Shown here: one piece after another, positions 7,701 to 13,803 of the stretch
Numbering within the stretch: position 1 is the stretch's first letter
Layout of the letters: each line of letters starts with the position of its first letter
Origin: an uncultured Sediminicola sp.
Lineage (GTDB): Bacteria > Bacteroidota > Bacteroidia > Flavobacteriales > Flavobacteriaceae
NCBI GenBank assembly: GCA_938039345.1
Contig: CALHVB010000056.1
Location: 1-16,492, forward strand
Reading direction: 5' to 3'
Length of the DNA stretch: 16,492 bases
Position numbers and translations under genes: made by a program
Notes under the pieces: model-generated
Told to the model about the DNA's origin: nothing
Database searches by the model: none
The model's input: the letters and a program-made list of their open reading frames with translations, nothing else

Positions 7701-9357
7701 AATTATAAAAGCATTGGTAAAATCTAAAGTGTATGAAGATATGGTAAACAAAGAAGTAACTATTGTAAGTCCATATTTTCCAACAGAAGTATCAATTTCA
7801 GGGATTAAAAACCAAACTTTTGAGTTTAATGTAGAAAATGTTATTGCAAATAGTTTAGCAGCAGATTTTAAAATTTATACAGATATTGTTGGCGATGTTA
7901 TGGATGGTATAGAATCTATTATAAGACAGCCTTACGGTTGTTTTGAGCAAGTATCATCATCTACATATCCAAATATTTTAGTGCTTCAATATTTAAAAGA
8001 AACGGGGAAAACAAATCCTGAAATAGAAGAAAAAGCATTAAAATATATTAAAGATGGTTATAAAAAATTAGCAGCATACGAAACTAAAGAAAATGGTTTT
8101 GAGTGGTACGGGAATACGCCACCGCATGAGGCACTCTCTGCCTATGGACTTATGGAGTTTAAAGAAATGGCAGAAGTTTATAATGGTGTTGATCAAAAAA
8201 TGATAGAAAGAACAATCCAATGGCTGTTAAGCAGAAAAAACAGTAAAGGAGGTTTTAAGCAAAATAATGGTAAATATGGTTTTTCTGGTGCTCCTAAAAA
8301 AGTAAATAACGCTTATATTGTTTATGCAATTTCTGAATCTGGAATAGCTACTAATATTTCTAAAGAATATGAAGCAACACTACAAGAAGCATTAAAAAGC
8401 AAGGATATTTATCGTATGTCCTTACTAGCTATATCTAGCTATAATTTAGGAAAAATGGAAAATTATAATACTTTAATCTCGGAAATTAAAGAAAGTATTG
8501 TGGAGAATGGTTATGAAGATTTACCTGTGAGTAATACCATAACAAGGTCTTACGGAGATTCTAAAAATATAGAAACTACGGCATTTACAATAATGGCATT
8601 ACTTAAAAATAAAGAAGCTACTGTAAAATTAGTTGCAGAAGGAATAGAATATTTATTAGCAAAAAGAAAAAATGGAAGATTTGGTTCTACACAAGCAACA
8701 TCAATGGCATTAAAAGCGCTTATTGAATATACCAAAACACAAAAAGCAAAGATAATTGCAGAAGGAGATATTGTGGAGTTAATTGTAAATGGTACAGCAT
8801 TAAAAGAGAAGCTTAAAATAAATGATACAGGAAAAATAGTAATCAACGGAATAGAAAATTATATAAAAGAAGGGAAACAAAACATAGCGGTAAAGTTTTC
8901 TAATAAAGAGAGAGGTTTTCCATATAGTTTAGATATAAAATGGGATAGTGATTTACCAGAATCTTCTAAATCTTGTAAGGTAGCTATACAAACAAAGATA
9001 CAAGATAAAACCAGCAAAATAGGTGATATTGTTAGAATGAAAGTTGAGGTTAAAAATAAAAAGGATACAGGTATACCATCAACAACAGCAATTATAGGAA
9101 TACCTTCTGGAGCAGCAGTTCAGCCATGGCAATTAAAAGAATTATTAGAACAAAATAAAGTAGCATATTATGAGCTTTTTGATAATTATTTGGTTTTATA
9201 TTGGAGAGAATTTGGACCGTCAGAGATAAAACTCATTAATCTTGATTTAAAGGCAGAAATAGCAGGAAAATATACAGCACCTGCAAGTTGTGTTTATTTG
9301 TACTATGAAGATGAATCTAAAAAATGGATTTCTGGGAATGAGCTTTTCATTAATTAA
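4762..9357 (+). CDS. Alpha-2-macroglobulin-like protein with an internal TonB-receptor plug domain
   Basis: This envelope protein of 1531 residues has a hydrophobic N-terminal export segment (about 10-24) and no lipobox cysteine. Domains in order: MG2-like (about 36-130, with YTHTDRPFYFPGETIWFKSY and GGIYTLKMYTNWM); further macroglobulin-type beta domains to about 500; a carboxypeptidase-regulatory-like beta domain (about 530-610); an acidic linker (about 640-670); a SusC-type plug (about 672-796); an A2M-type domain starting at about 845 (RTDFRPTIYWNP); a helical thioester domain with GCFEQ, where C1060, E1062 and Q1063 could form the internal thioester; and a C-terminal receptor-binding-like beta domain. 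Bacterial A2M proteins are thought to trap proteases covalently. The plug makes this one unusual, and it follows a SusC-like barrel that lacks a plug. I infer that the two proteins form one complex. I recall MG2-plug-YWNP architectures being annotated in other Bacteroidota, but could not check this. Confidence 0.9.
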   Translation: MRTRVSKIHKVLIVLFLGLVFISFNKDSSKKIVVEKIYTHTDRPFYFPGETIWFKSYIVDSSNKTSPISEVMYADLISPKGSVAKTLKLKIEDGYAYGDFDIKEDWVGGIYTLKMYTNWMRNYGEEVFFIKKIQVQKVVQPNLLMNLKFEKEAYGKSSKVIANFEVKDLKNNLLSNKEISFVVKVGGKKHLSKKIKTDAKGKAKPTFVLPQELVTTDVILNVLIPHKGSVESISRSVPVVLDNLDLQFFPESGKIIAGTKNIIAFKALNEFGKPADVSGSIANKEGVFITNFKSYHDGMGGFNLNAKKGETYFATITKPFASTKKIKLPQVYSQGVRFSVEQIKEKAKISIYTTMQQELQLHVSNTSGPLFSKVIDTNKNTIVVDTQEFTRGITKFSVVGKSGVILAERLIFINPNKKLNISITQEKKNYETREKVTLHIKTTDEHNTPVPSNVSIAVVDNKLLSFADDKQDHIVSNLLLSSELKGKIYKPIFYFDAKEPKAKKALDYVLLTHGWRTYFSDIDFTFKNAKYQPEKESVKSGIVLNKEGIPTKAHLLLFNTYGKQVLAFDTNAHGAFSFKIPKGLYCTLVAYLENKETLQIVVTDVKEAKYSIKKRVLESINKPFKRTIKKAVTIKENIEDIDEPLEENLSSPISEVLDVSLDEDIVELEESVVVGYGVQKKSELTGSIVYIKANSIEEQGDINQVLQGRVAGVQVTNTNGSPGVTSNIQIRGVNTVSGDNEPLYVIDGIPMEGVNALRTINPNQIASISVLKDIASTSLYGMRGSNGVIIITTKSGNHHNKKILKKAKYNNYAVKRIHNSGIQNLYTSKAFYIPVYNSKELPQERTDFRPTIYWNPVVQTNEKGEASVDFYNSDAITSFKITTEGIGYNGLVGRVTEDYSTKKLLNIDFKTPNYLSVNDIVELPITITNDSDEDISAILNLELPESIKLIEPVDEKITVAANTSILKNIKVVALKKEAKAIIKALVKSKVYEDMVNKEVTIVSPYFPTEVSISGIKNQTFEFNVENVIANSLAADFKIYTDIVGDVMDGIESIIRQPYGCFEQVSSSTYPNILVLQYLKETGKTNPEIEEKALKYIKDGYKKLAAYETKENGFEWYGNTPPHEALSAYGLMEFKEMAEVYNGVDQKMIERTIQWLLSRKNSKGGFKQNNGKYGFSGAPKKVNNAYIVYAISESGIATNISKEYEATLQEALKSKDIYRMSLLAISSYNLGKMENYNTLISEIKESIVENGYEDLPVSNTITRSYGDSKNIETTAFTIMALLKNKEATVKLVAEGIEYLLAKRKNGRFGSTQATSMALKALIEYTKTQKAKIIAEGDIVELIVNGTALKEKLKINDTGKIVINGIENYIKEGKQNIAVKFSNKERGFPYSLDIKWDSDLPESSKSCKVAIQTKIQDKTSKIGDIVRMKVEVKNKKDTGIPSTTAIIGIPSGAAVQPWQLKELLEQNKVAYYELFDNYLVLYWREFGPSEIKLINLDLKAEIAGKYTAPASCVYLYYEDESKKWISGNELFIN
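6775..7149 (+). other. SusC/RagA-type plug domain inside the A2M-like gene
   Basis: These codons (residues 672-796) encode an almost complete SusC plug. It starts with VVVGYGVQKKSELTGSI, followed by INQVLQGRVAGVQV, GSPGVTSNIQIRGVNT, PLYVIDGIPMEG, INPNQIASISVLKDIAS, LYGMRGSNG and VIIITTKSG. Every conserved block is in the normal order. The stretch before it, EDIVELEES, sits where SusC proteins carry the TonB-box region. After KSGN the sequence passes through a basic linker (KKILKKAKYNN) into macroglobulin-type domains, not into a barrel. Confidence 0.92.
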
Positions 9358-9448
9358 AAAGCTTCATAAAAATTGGGGGTTAATAATAAATTTTTTATTT
9401 ACTGAATAATAGTATTTTAAATAGTTGTGATTAATTAAGATATAAATA

Positions 9449-10039
9449 CTACTCTTTTAACCCCATCAACCTAGAAACATATTTTCCAATAACATCAAAC
9501 TCTAAATTTACAACAGTTCCAATTTCGTAAGAATTAAAACGAGTGTGTTCATAAGTATAAGGTATAATAGCAACACTAAAACCATTTTTAGTAGAATTTA
9601 CAACAGTTAAACTAGTACCATCTATAGTAATAGAACCTTTTTCTATGGTTACATTATTTAAAGAGCTATCATAATTAAAAGTAAAAAACCAACTCCCATC
9701 TTTAAATTCAATATTAGAACAAGTTCCTGTTTGGTCTACATGGCCCTGAACAATATGTCCGTCTAATCTAGAGCCTAAAATCATGGCCCGTTCTAAATTT
9801 ACAATATCGCCTACTTTTAAGGTATTAAGGTTTGTTTTTTGTAGTGTTTCATCAATAGCTGTAACCGTATAATTATCATCATCTAAAGCAATAACGGTTA
9901 GGCAAACACCATTATGGGCTACACTTTGGTCTATTTTTAACTCTGGTGTTAAAGAAGATTTTATAGTAAGATGTAGGTTTGTGTTTTCTTGCTTTAATTC
10001 TTTTACTTCTCCTAAAGTTTCAATAATTCCGGTAAACAT
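9449..10039 (-). CDS. ribE: Riboflavin synthase, alpha chain
   Basis: This cytoplasmic enzyme of 196 residues performs the last step of vitamin B2 synthesis, dismutating two 6,7-dimethyl-8-ribityllumazine molecules to riboflavin and a pyrimidinedione. It begins with the hallmark MFTGIIE and consists of two tandem lumazine-binding repeats (about 1-86 and 87-185). The parallel motifs are NGVCLTV in the first and DGTSLTV in the second, with GSRLDGHIVQGHVDQTG at the junction and GKYVSRLMG near the end. The length is normal for the family (about 195-215). It is divergent from pdxA, with 58 nt between the two starts, and convergent with the A2M-like gene, 91 nt away. On the minus strand, TAAATTTA about 27-34 nt before the start is one base from the TAnnTTTG element and is a weak promoter candidate. 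The gene is also called ribC in some species. Confidence 0.96.
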   Translation of the reverse strand: MFTGIIETLGEVKELKQENTNLHLTIKSSLTPELKIDQSVAHNGVCLTVIALDDDNYTVTAIDETLQKTNLNTLKVGDIVNLERAMILGSRLDGHIVQGHVDQTGTCSNIEFKDGSWFFTFNYDSSLNNVTIEKGSITIDGTSLTVVNSTKNGFSVAIIPYTYEHTRFNSYEIGTVVNLEFDVIGKYVSRLMGLKE

Positions 10040-10056
10040 GTGTCGTTTAAATTAAG

Positions 10057-10064
10057 TAGTTTTG
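10057..10064 (+). promoter_or_regulatory. Bacteroidota -7 promoter element for pdxA
   Basis: TAGTTTTG matches the Bacteroidota -7 consensus TAnnTTTG exactly. It ends 33 nt before the ATG at 10098, so the transcript should start just after it with a leader of roughly 25-30 nt. No good -33 TTG is visible at the expected distance. The element contains the in-frame TTG at 10062, which argues that this TTG is not the pdxA start codon. Confidence 0.5.
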
Positions 10065-10097
10065 CAACGTAAATTTAGACATAAAGGGATAGATAAC

Positions 10098-11147
10098 ATG
10101 CAGGAAAGCGAAAAAATTAAAGTAGGAATCTCAATAGGAGACTTAAATGGAATAGGTTGCGAGGTTGCTTTAAAAACGTTTGAAGATACTAGAATGTTAG
10201 ATTTTTGTACGCCAATTATTTTTGCATCGAGTAAAACGTTAGCAGTACACAAAAAAGAATTAAAAATAGAAGTTAATTACCAAGGTATACACGAACCCTC
10301 TAAAGCAATAGATGGTAAAATTAATGTGGTAAACGTTTGGAAAGAAAACCCAAGAATAAATTTTGGAAATGAAACCAAAGAAGGTGGTGCTTATGCCATA
10401 AAATCTTTAAGAGCAGCAGTAAAAGCATTGCAAGAAAACGAGATAGATGTATTGGTAACAGCACCTATTAATAAGAAAAACATACAGGCAGATGATTTTA
10501 AGTTCCCTGGCCATACCGATTATTTAGCAAAGGAATTAAAAGGAGATAGTTTAATGTTTATGGTAACCGATACTTTAAAAGTAGGTTTACTTACCGATCA
10601 TTTGGCAGTAAAAGATGCTCCTGCCGCTATAACACCAGAACTTATAAAAAAGAAAGTAGCAACGATAGAGGCTTCTTTAAAGATGGATTTTGGTATTCGC
10701 AAACCCAAAATAGCATTATTAGGTATAAATCCGCATAGTGGAGATAATGGTATTATTGGTAAAGAAGACGATGAGGTTTTAAAACCTACAATAAAAGAAA
10801 TAGCAAACGAAGGAACATTGGTATATGGACCTTATGCAGCAGATAGTTTTTTTGGTTCTAATGAGTACGAAAAGTTCGATGCTATTTTAGCGGCCTACCA
10901 TGATCAAGGGTTAATACCGTTTAAAACATTATCCTTTGGCAAAGGAGTAAATTACACAGGAGGCTTATCTAAAGTACGCACATCACCAGACCATGGAACA
11001 GCCTATGAAATTGCAGGAAAAAATAAAGCAGATTTTAGTTCTTTTAAAGAAGCAGTTTTTATGGCATTGCGTATTTTTAAAAACAGAAAAGAATATTTAG
11101 AGTTGACAGAAAATCCGCTAAAGAAACAAAAAATAAAACGTTCTTAG
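10098..11147 (+). CDS. pdxA: 4-hydroxythreonine-4-phosphate dehydrogenase
   Basis: PdxA oxidises 4-phosphohydroxy-L-threonine with NAD as an early step of DXP-dependent pyridoxal 5'-phosphate (vitamin B6) synthesis. Counted from the ATG at 10098, the protein has 349 residues. The divalent-metal histidines appear at H168 (TDHLAV), H213 (GINPHSGDNG) and H268 (AAYHDQGLIPFK), matching the E. coli ligands near 166, 211 and 266. Also present are SIGDLNGIG near the N-terminus, FPGHTDYLA at about 137 and TSPDHGTAYEIAG near the C-terminus. The frame is open back to a TTG at 10062, but that codon overlaps a promoter-like TAnnTTTG element, so the ATG is preferred. The gene is divergent from riboflavin synthase. 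The next gene starts 114 nt downstream behind its own promoter. Confidence 0.95.
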   Translation: MQESEKIKVGISIGDLNGIGCEVALKTFEDTRMLDFCTPIIFASSKTLAVHKKELKIEVNYQGIHEPSKAIDGKINVVNVWKENPRINFGNETKEGGAYAIKSLRAAVKALQENEIDVLVTAPINKKNIQADDFKFPGHTDYLAKELKGDSLMFMVTDTLKVGLLTDHLAVKDAPAAITPELIKKKVATIEASLKMDFGIRKPKIALLGINPHSGDNGIIGKEDDEVLKPTIKEIANEGTLVYGPYAADSFFGSNEYEKFDAILAAYHDQGLIPFKTLSFGKGVNYTGGLSKVRTSPDHGTAYEIAGKNKADFSSFKEAVFMALRIFKNRKEYLELTENPLKKQKIKRS

Positions 11148-11199
11148 CCAAAATTCTATTTATATAAAGTATAGCTTTTGTAATTTAATAGTTAGATTG

Positions 11200-11229
11200 T
11201 TGGCTTTTAGTAAAATAATAGTATCTTTG
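11200..11229 (+). promoter_or_regulatory. Bacteroidota sigma-A-type promoter for the DUF177-rpmF unit
   Basis: TTG at 11200-11202 and TATCTTTG at 11222-11229 fit the Bacteroidota -33 TTG and -7 TAnnTTTG elements, separated by 19 nt, which is the usual spacing. Transcription should start around 11235-11240, giving a short leader before the ATG at 11262 or 11271. The -7 element overlaps the left arm of a perfect 7-bp inverted repeat (11226-11248). Confidence 0.72.
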
Positions 11230-11248
11230 CCCCCGCCTTTAGGGCAAA
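11226..11248. repeat. GC-rich inverted repeat over the -7 element and transcription start
   Basis: TTTGCCC (11226-11232) and GGGCAAA (11242-11248) are perfect reverse complements, with a 9-nt spacer CCGCCTTTA. The left arm overlaps the -7 promoter element, so the full hairpin probably does not form in the RNA. A DNA-level operator is more plausible than an RNA structure. No regulator can be named. Confidence 0.45.
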
Positions 11249-11261
11249 TATTTTTAAACTA

Positions 11262-11813
11262 ATGTTGGAAATGAAGGATCACAAGGAGTTTGTTATTCCT
11301 TTTTCGGGGTTGAAGCAAGGAAAACATGAGTTTGAATTTGAAATAGATAATACGTTCTTTGAGTCTTTTGAGTACAATGAGTTTAATAATGCATCTATAC
11401 ATTTAGGAGTATTGTTAAATAAAACAAGTACAATGTTGGAGTTTGAGATGACAGCCAAGGGAGCAGTAAATGTAAATTGCGATGTAACAAACGAACCTTA
11501 CGACCAAAATATTAGTTCTTTTTTAGAGTTAGTAGTAAAGTTCGGGGATGAGTTTAACGATGAAAACGAAGAGTTATTAATAATTCCTCATGGAGAACAT
11601 CAAGTTAATATTGCGCAGTATATTTATGAAATGTTAGTATTGGCAGTTCCTCAGAAAAGAGTACATCCAGGAGTTTTAGATGGCACATTAAAATCTGAAG
11701 CTTTAGATAAACTAGAAGAACTACAACCAAAAGAAGAAAAAGAAAGTAAAGGAAAAGAAGAAGATACGGATCCCCGATGGGATGCACTAAAAAAGTTATT
11801 AAAAGATAAATAA
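11262..11813 (+). CDS. yceD: DUF177 (YceD-like) protein, probable 23S rRNA accumulation factor
   Basis: This small protein of 183 residues belongs to the DUF177/YceD family, whose gene commonly sits directly before rpmF. E. coli YceD is linked to accumulation of 23S rRNA and the large ribosomal subunit. Visible features are an N-terminal beta-rich half (FVIPFSGLKQGKHEFEFEIDNTFF), the family core around NVNCDVTNEPYDQNI, a segment VNIAQYIYEMLVLAVPQKRVHP, and an acidic/lysine-rich tail ending DPRWDALKKLLKDK. Only one cysteine of the usual metal-type motif is present. The start is uncertain: ATG at 11262 gives MLEMKDHKEF, whereas ATG at 11271 gives MKDHKEF, which looks more like relatives as I remember them. 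The gene ends 9 nt before rpmF, so the two are one operon. Assignment rests on the sequence pattern and the rpmF neighbour. Confidence 0.85.
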   Translation: MLEMKDHKEFVIPFSGLKQGKHEFEFEIDNTFFESFEYNEFNNASIHLGVLLNKTSTMLEFEMTAKGAVNVNCDVTNEPYDQNISSFLELVVKFGDEFNDENEELLIIPHGEHQVNIAQYIYEMLVLAVPQKRVHPGVLDGTLKSEALDKLEELQPKEEKESKGKEEDTDPRWDALKKLLKDK

Positions 11814-11822
11814 GTTTCAATA

Positions 11823-12020
11823 ATGGCACATCCAAAGAGAAAAATCTCGAAAACAAGAAGAGATAAAAGAAGAACACATTATAAAGCGGTAGCACCAACA
11901 ATTGCTAAAGATTCTACTACAGGAGAAATGCACTTGTATCATAGAGCTCACTGGCACGAAGGTAAATTATACTATCGTGGTGAAGTTTTAATAGATAAAA
12001 CAGAAGAAGCTGTAGCATAA
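11823..12020 (+). CDS. rpmF: 50S ribosomal protein L32
   Basis: This basic protein of 65 residues is part of the large ribosomal subunit. The N-terminus [20 protein letters not shown] is characteristic of L32, followed by a segment with [20 protein letters not shown]. It has no zinc-binding cysteine pairs, so it is the cysteine-free form of L32. It starts 9 nt after the DUF177 gene and is followed at 12045-12080 by a strong intrinsic terminator, so the operon probably ends here. That separates it transcriptionally from fabH. Confidence 0.97.
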   Translation: MAHPKRKISKTRRDKRRTHYKAVAPTIAKDSTTGEMHLYHRAHWHEGKLYYRGEVLIDKTEEAVA

Positions 12021-12044
12021 AAACAGTTTTTTAATAATATTAAG

Positions 12045-12080
12045 AACCCTCCTTTTTTTAAAAAAAGTGAGGGTTTTTTT
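12045..12080 (+). terminator. Intrinsic terminator after rpmF
   Basis: AACCCTC (12045-12051) pairs perfectly with GAGGGTT (12069-12075). The stem can continue inward through a C, seven Ts, seven As and a G, with one unpaired T at 12068. It is followed by a run of seven Ts to 12080. Position 25 nt after the rpmF stop fits a rho-independent terminator for the DUF177-rpmF operon. Confidence 0.88.
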
Positions 12081-12100
12081 ACGTTTTTTAAAAAAAGTGA
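12054..12100 (+). repeat. 17-bp direct repeat spanning the rpmF terminator
   Basis: Six Ts, seven As and GTGA occur at 12054-12070 inside the terminator and again at 12084-12100, 30 nt downstream. The second copy lacks the flanking CCCTC/GAGGG arms. It may be a decayed duplication of part of the terminator. Confidence 0.6.
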
Positions 12101-12109
12101 AAAACTATC

Positions 12110-12186
12110 TTTTTTAGAGCAAAAAGTCGCAAAAAATGACTACTTTTCACCGATTTTTGAGCATTTTTGCACTTTTTTGATTAAAA
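12110..12186. promoter_or_regulatory. Phased A/T tracts (predicted curved DNA) upstream of fabH
   Basis: Eight A- or T-tracts of 4-6 bases lie between the rpmF terminator and fabH, centred near 12112, 12123, 12133, 12145, 12156, 12166, 12175 and 12184. They are about one helical turn apart. Phased tracts of this type are known to bend DNA. CATTTTTG at 12162-12169 is one base from the -7 consensus and is a weak fabH promoter candidate. The bend and any regulatory effect are inferred. Confidence 0.45.
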
Positions 12187-12198
12187 CCCAAGTTTAAC

Positions 12199-13197
12199 AT
12201 GAGCAAAATATCGGCAGCAATTACTGCGGTAGGAGGTTACGTTCCAGACCATATTTTAACCAACAAAATGTTGGAAGAAATGGTAGAAACCAATGATGAA
12301 TGGATTACCACAAGAACAGGAATAAAAGAAAGGAGAATCTTAAAGGATGCTACTTTAGGAACTTCTTTTTTAGCAATACAAGCAGCAGAGGATCTTATTA
12401 AAAGAAAAAATATAGACCCTAAAGAAATAGATTTAGTTCTTGTAGGAACAGCTACACCAGATACTTTAGTTGCATCTACAGCAGCATATGTAGCATCAGA
12501 GATTGGAGCAACCAATGCATTTGCTTATGATTTATTAGCAGCATGTTCAAGCTTTTTGTTTGGAATGTCTACAGCAGCAAGCTATATACAATCTGGTAGG
12601 TATAAGAAAGTATTACTAATAGGCGCAGATAAAATGTCCTCAATAGTAGATTATACAGATAGAGCTACTTGTATAATTTTTGGAGATGGTGCAGGAGCAG
12701 CACTTTTTGAGCCTAATGAAGAAGGCTTAGGTTTACAAGACGAGTATTTACGATCAGATGGTGCAGGTAGAGAGTTCTTAAATATTAATGCCGGAGGTTC
12801 TTTATTACCCGCATCAGAACAAACAGTAAAAGATAAGCAGCACTATATATTCCAAGAAGGAAAAACAGTATTTAAATTTGCGGTATCTAATATGGCAGAT
12901 GCAGCTGCAAAAATAATGGAGCGCAATAGCCTAACAAATAAAGATGTAGATTGGTTAGTGCCACACCAAGCCAATAAGCGTATTATAGATGCTACGGCTA
13001 ATAGAATGGAATTAAAAGACGATTCTAAGGTATTAATTAACATTCAAAATTATGGAAATACAACTTCTGGTACCTTACCATTAGTTTTATCAGATTTTGA
13101 AAAGCAATTTAAAAAAGGAGATAATATTGTTTTTGCCGCTTTTGGAGGTGGCTTTACTTGGGGCTCTATTTATTTAAAATGGGCCTATAATTCATAA
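12199..13197 (+). CDS. fabH: Beta-ketoacyl-ACP synthase III
   Basis: FabH starts fatty acid synthesis by condensing an acyl-CoA primer with malonyl-ACP in the cytoplasm. The protein has 332 residues and the full Cys-His-Asn catalytic triad: C116 in LLAACSSFLFG, H256 in VPHQANKRI and N287 in NYGNTTSGT, corresponding to E. coli C112, H244 and N274. Other family marks are the early EWITTRTGIKER segment, FGDGAGAALFEP, and FAAFGGGFTWGSIYLKW at the C-terminus. Branched-chain primer preference, common in Bacteroidota, cannot be decided from these motifs alone. It follows the rpmF terminator and phased A/T tracts, so it probably has its own promoter. It leads into accB (38 nt gap) and accC, grouping primer condensation with malonyl-CoA supply. 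No plsX lies between rpmF and fabH. Confidence 0.96.
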   Translation: MSKISAAITAVGGYVPDHILTNKMLEEMVETNDEWITTRTGIKERRILKDATLGTSFLAIQAAEDLIKRKNIDPKEIDLVLVGTATPDTLVASTAAYVASEIGATNAFAYDLLAACSSFLFGMSTAASYIQSGRYKKVLLIGADKMSSIVDYTDRATCIIFGDGAGAALFEPNEEGLGLQDEYLRSDGAGREFLNINAGGSLLPASEQTVKDKQHYIFQEGKTVFKFAVSNMADAAAKIMERNSLTNKDVDWLVPHQANKRIIDATANRMELKDDSKVLINIQNYGNTTSGTLPLVLSDFEKQFKKGDNIVFAAFGGGFTWGSIYLKWAYNS

Positions 13198-13235
13198 ATA
13201 TTAAAAAAGACAACAACTGACAAAAATAGAATTCC

Positions 13236-13718
13236 ATGGATATCAAAGAAATTCAAAACTTAATTAAATTTGTGGCAAAATCTGGTGCCAGCGAAGTTAA
13301 ATTAGAAACAGGAGATGTAAAAATTACAATTCGTACTGGATCACTTAGTTCTTCTACTCCTGAAACTACTTATGTACAACAAATTCCAATGCAACAGGCA
13401 CCTGCGGCTCCAGTAGCGGCAGCAACACCTGCAGCTCCAGCAGCCGAAGCAGCGGCTCCGGTAGACGAAGATGCTAAATACATTACGGTTAAGTCTCCTA
13501 TTATTGGAACATTTTATAGAAAGCCTTCTCCAGATAAGCCCAACTTTGTAGAAGTAGGTAGCACTATTAATCAAGGAGATGTTCTTTGTGTTATAGAAGC
13601 TATGAAGCTTTTTAATGATATAGAATCAGAAATTTCAGGTAAAATAGTAAAAGTATTGGTAGACGATTCTTCTCCGGTAGAGTTTGATCAACCATTATTT
13701 TTAGTAGATCCATCTTAA
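13236..13718 (+). CDS. accB: Biotin carboxyl carrier protein of acetyl-CoA carboxylase
   Basis: This small carrier subunit of 160 residues holds biotin and shuttles carboxyl groups from biotin carboxylase to carboxyltransferase in malonyl-CoA formation. The N-terminal helix region (MDIKEIQNLIKFVAKSG) is followed by an Ala/Pro-rich flexible linker at about residues 45-77. The C-terminal biotinyl domain contains the CVIEAMKLFNDIE motif, with the biotinylated lysine at K124. The preceding SPIIGTFYRKPSPD segment carries the protruding-thumb type insertion typical of AccB. Length is normal for the family. It sits 38 nt after fabH and 85 nt before accC on the same strand. The 85-nt gap has no clear TAnnTTTG element or terminator, so co-transcription with accC is likely. 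Confidence 0.97.
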   Translation: MDIKEIQNLIKFVAKSGASEVKLETGDVKITIRTGSLSSSTPETTYVQQIPMQQAPAAPVAAATPAAPAAEAAAPVDEDAKYITVKSPIIGTFYRKPSPDKPNFVEVGSTINQGDVLCVIEAMKLFNDIESEISGKIVKVLVDDSSPVEFDQPLFLVDPS

Positions 13719-13803
13719 TAAATTTTAAGTATTGAATATTCTGTGCTTTTATACAAGCATGTAAAATGTTTAAAACTTAAACTTAACTTAAAATTTTATA
13801 AAG

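Noticed and set aside
2009..9357. Missing plug explained by a frameshift or assembly error
   Set aside because: Both reading frames are long and intact, and the plug lies in the middle of the second gene flanked on both sides by in-frame macroglobulin domains. A simple frameshift or mis-join would not produce this layout.
9410..9451. Inverted repeat TAGTATTT/AAATACTA as a bidirectional terminator between the A2M-like gene and ribE
   Set aside because: It is an 8-bp AT-only stem with a 26-nt loop and no adjoining T-run. The gap 9358-9448 holds no convincing terminator.
10062..10097. TTG at 10062 as the pdxA start
   Set aside because: The TTG lies inside an exact TAnnTTTG promoter element, so it would probably not be in the transcript. 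The ATG at 10098 gives the usual N-terminus and length.
13341..13574. Cys/Arg-rich minus-strand reading frame inside accB
   Set aside because: It is the antisense of the Ala/Pro-rich linker and biotinyl domain. Its composition follows from the opposite strand, and there is no independent evidence of a gene.
13719..13803. Independent promoter or leader structure between accB and accC
   Set aside because: The 85-nt gap contains AT-rich near-repeats (AACTTAAACTTAACTTAAAA) but no TAnnTTTG element, no strong stem and no terminator.
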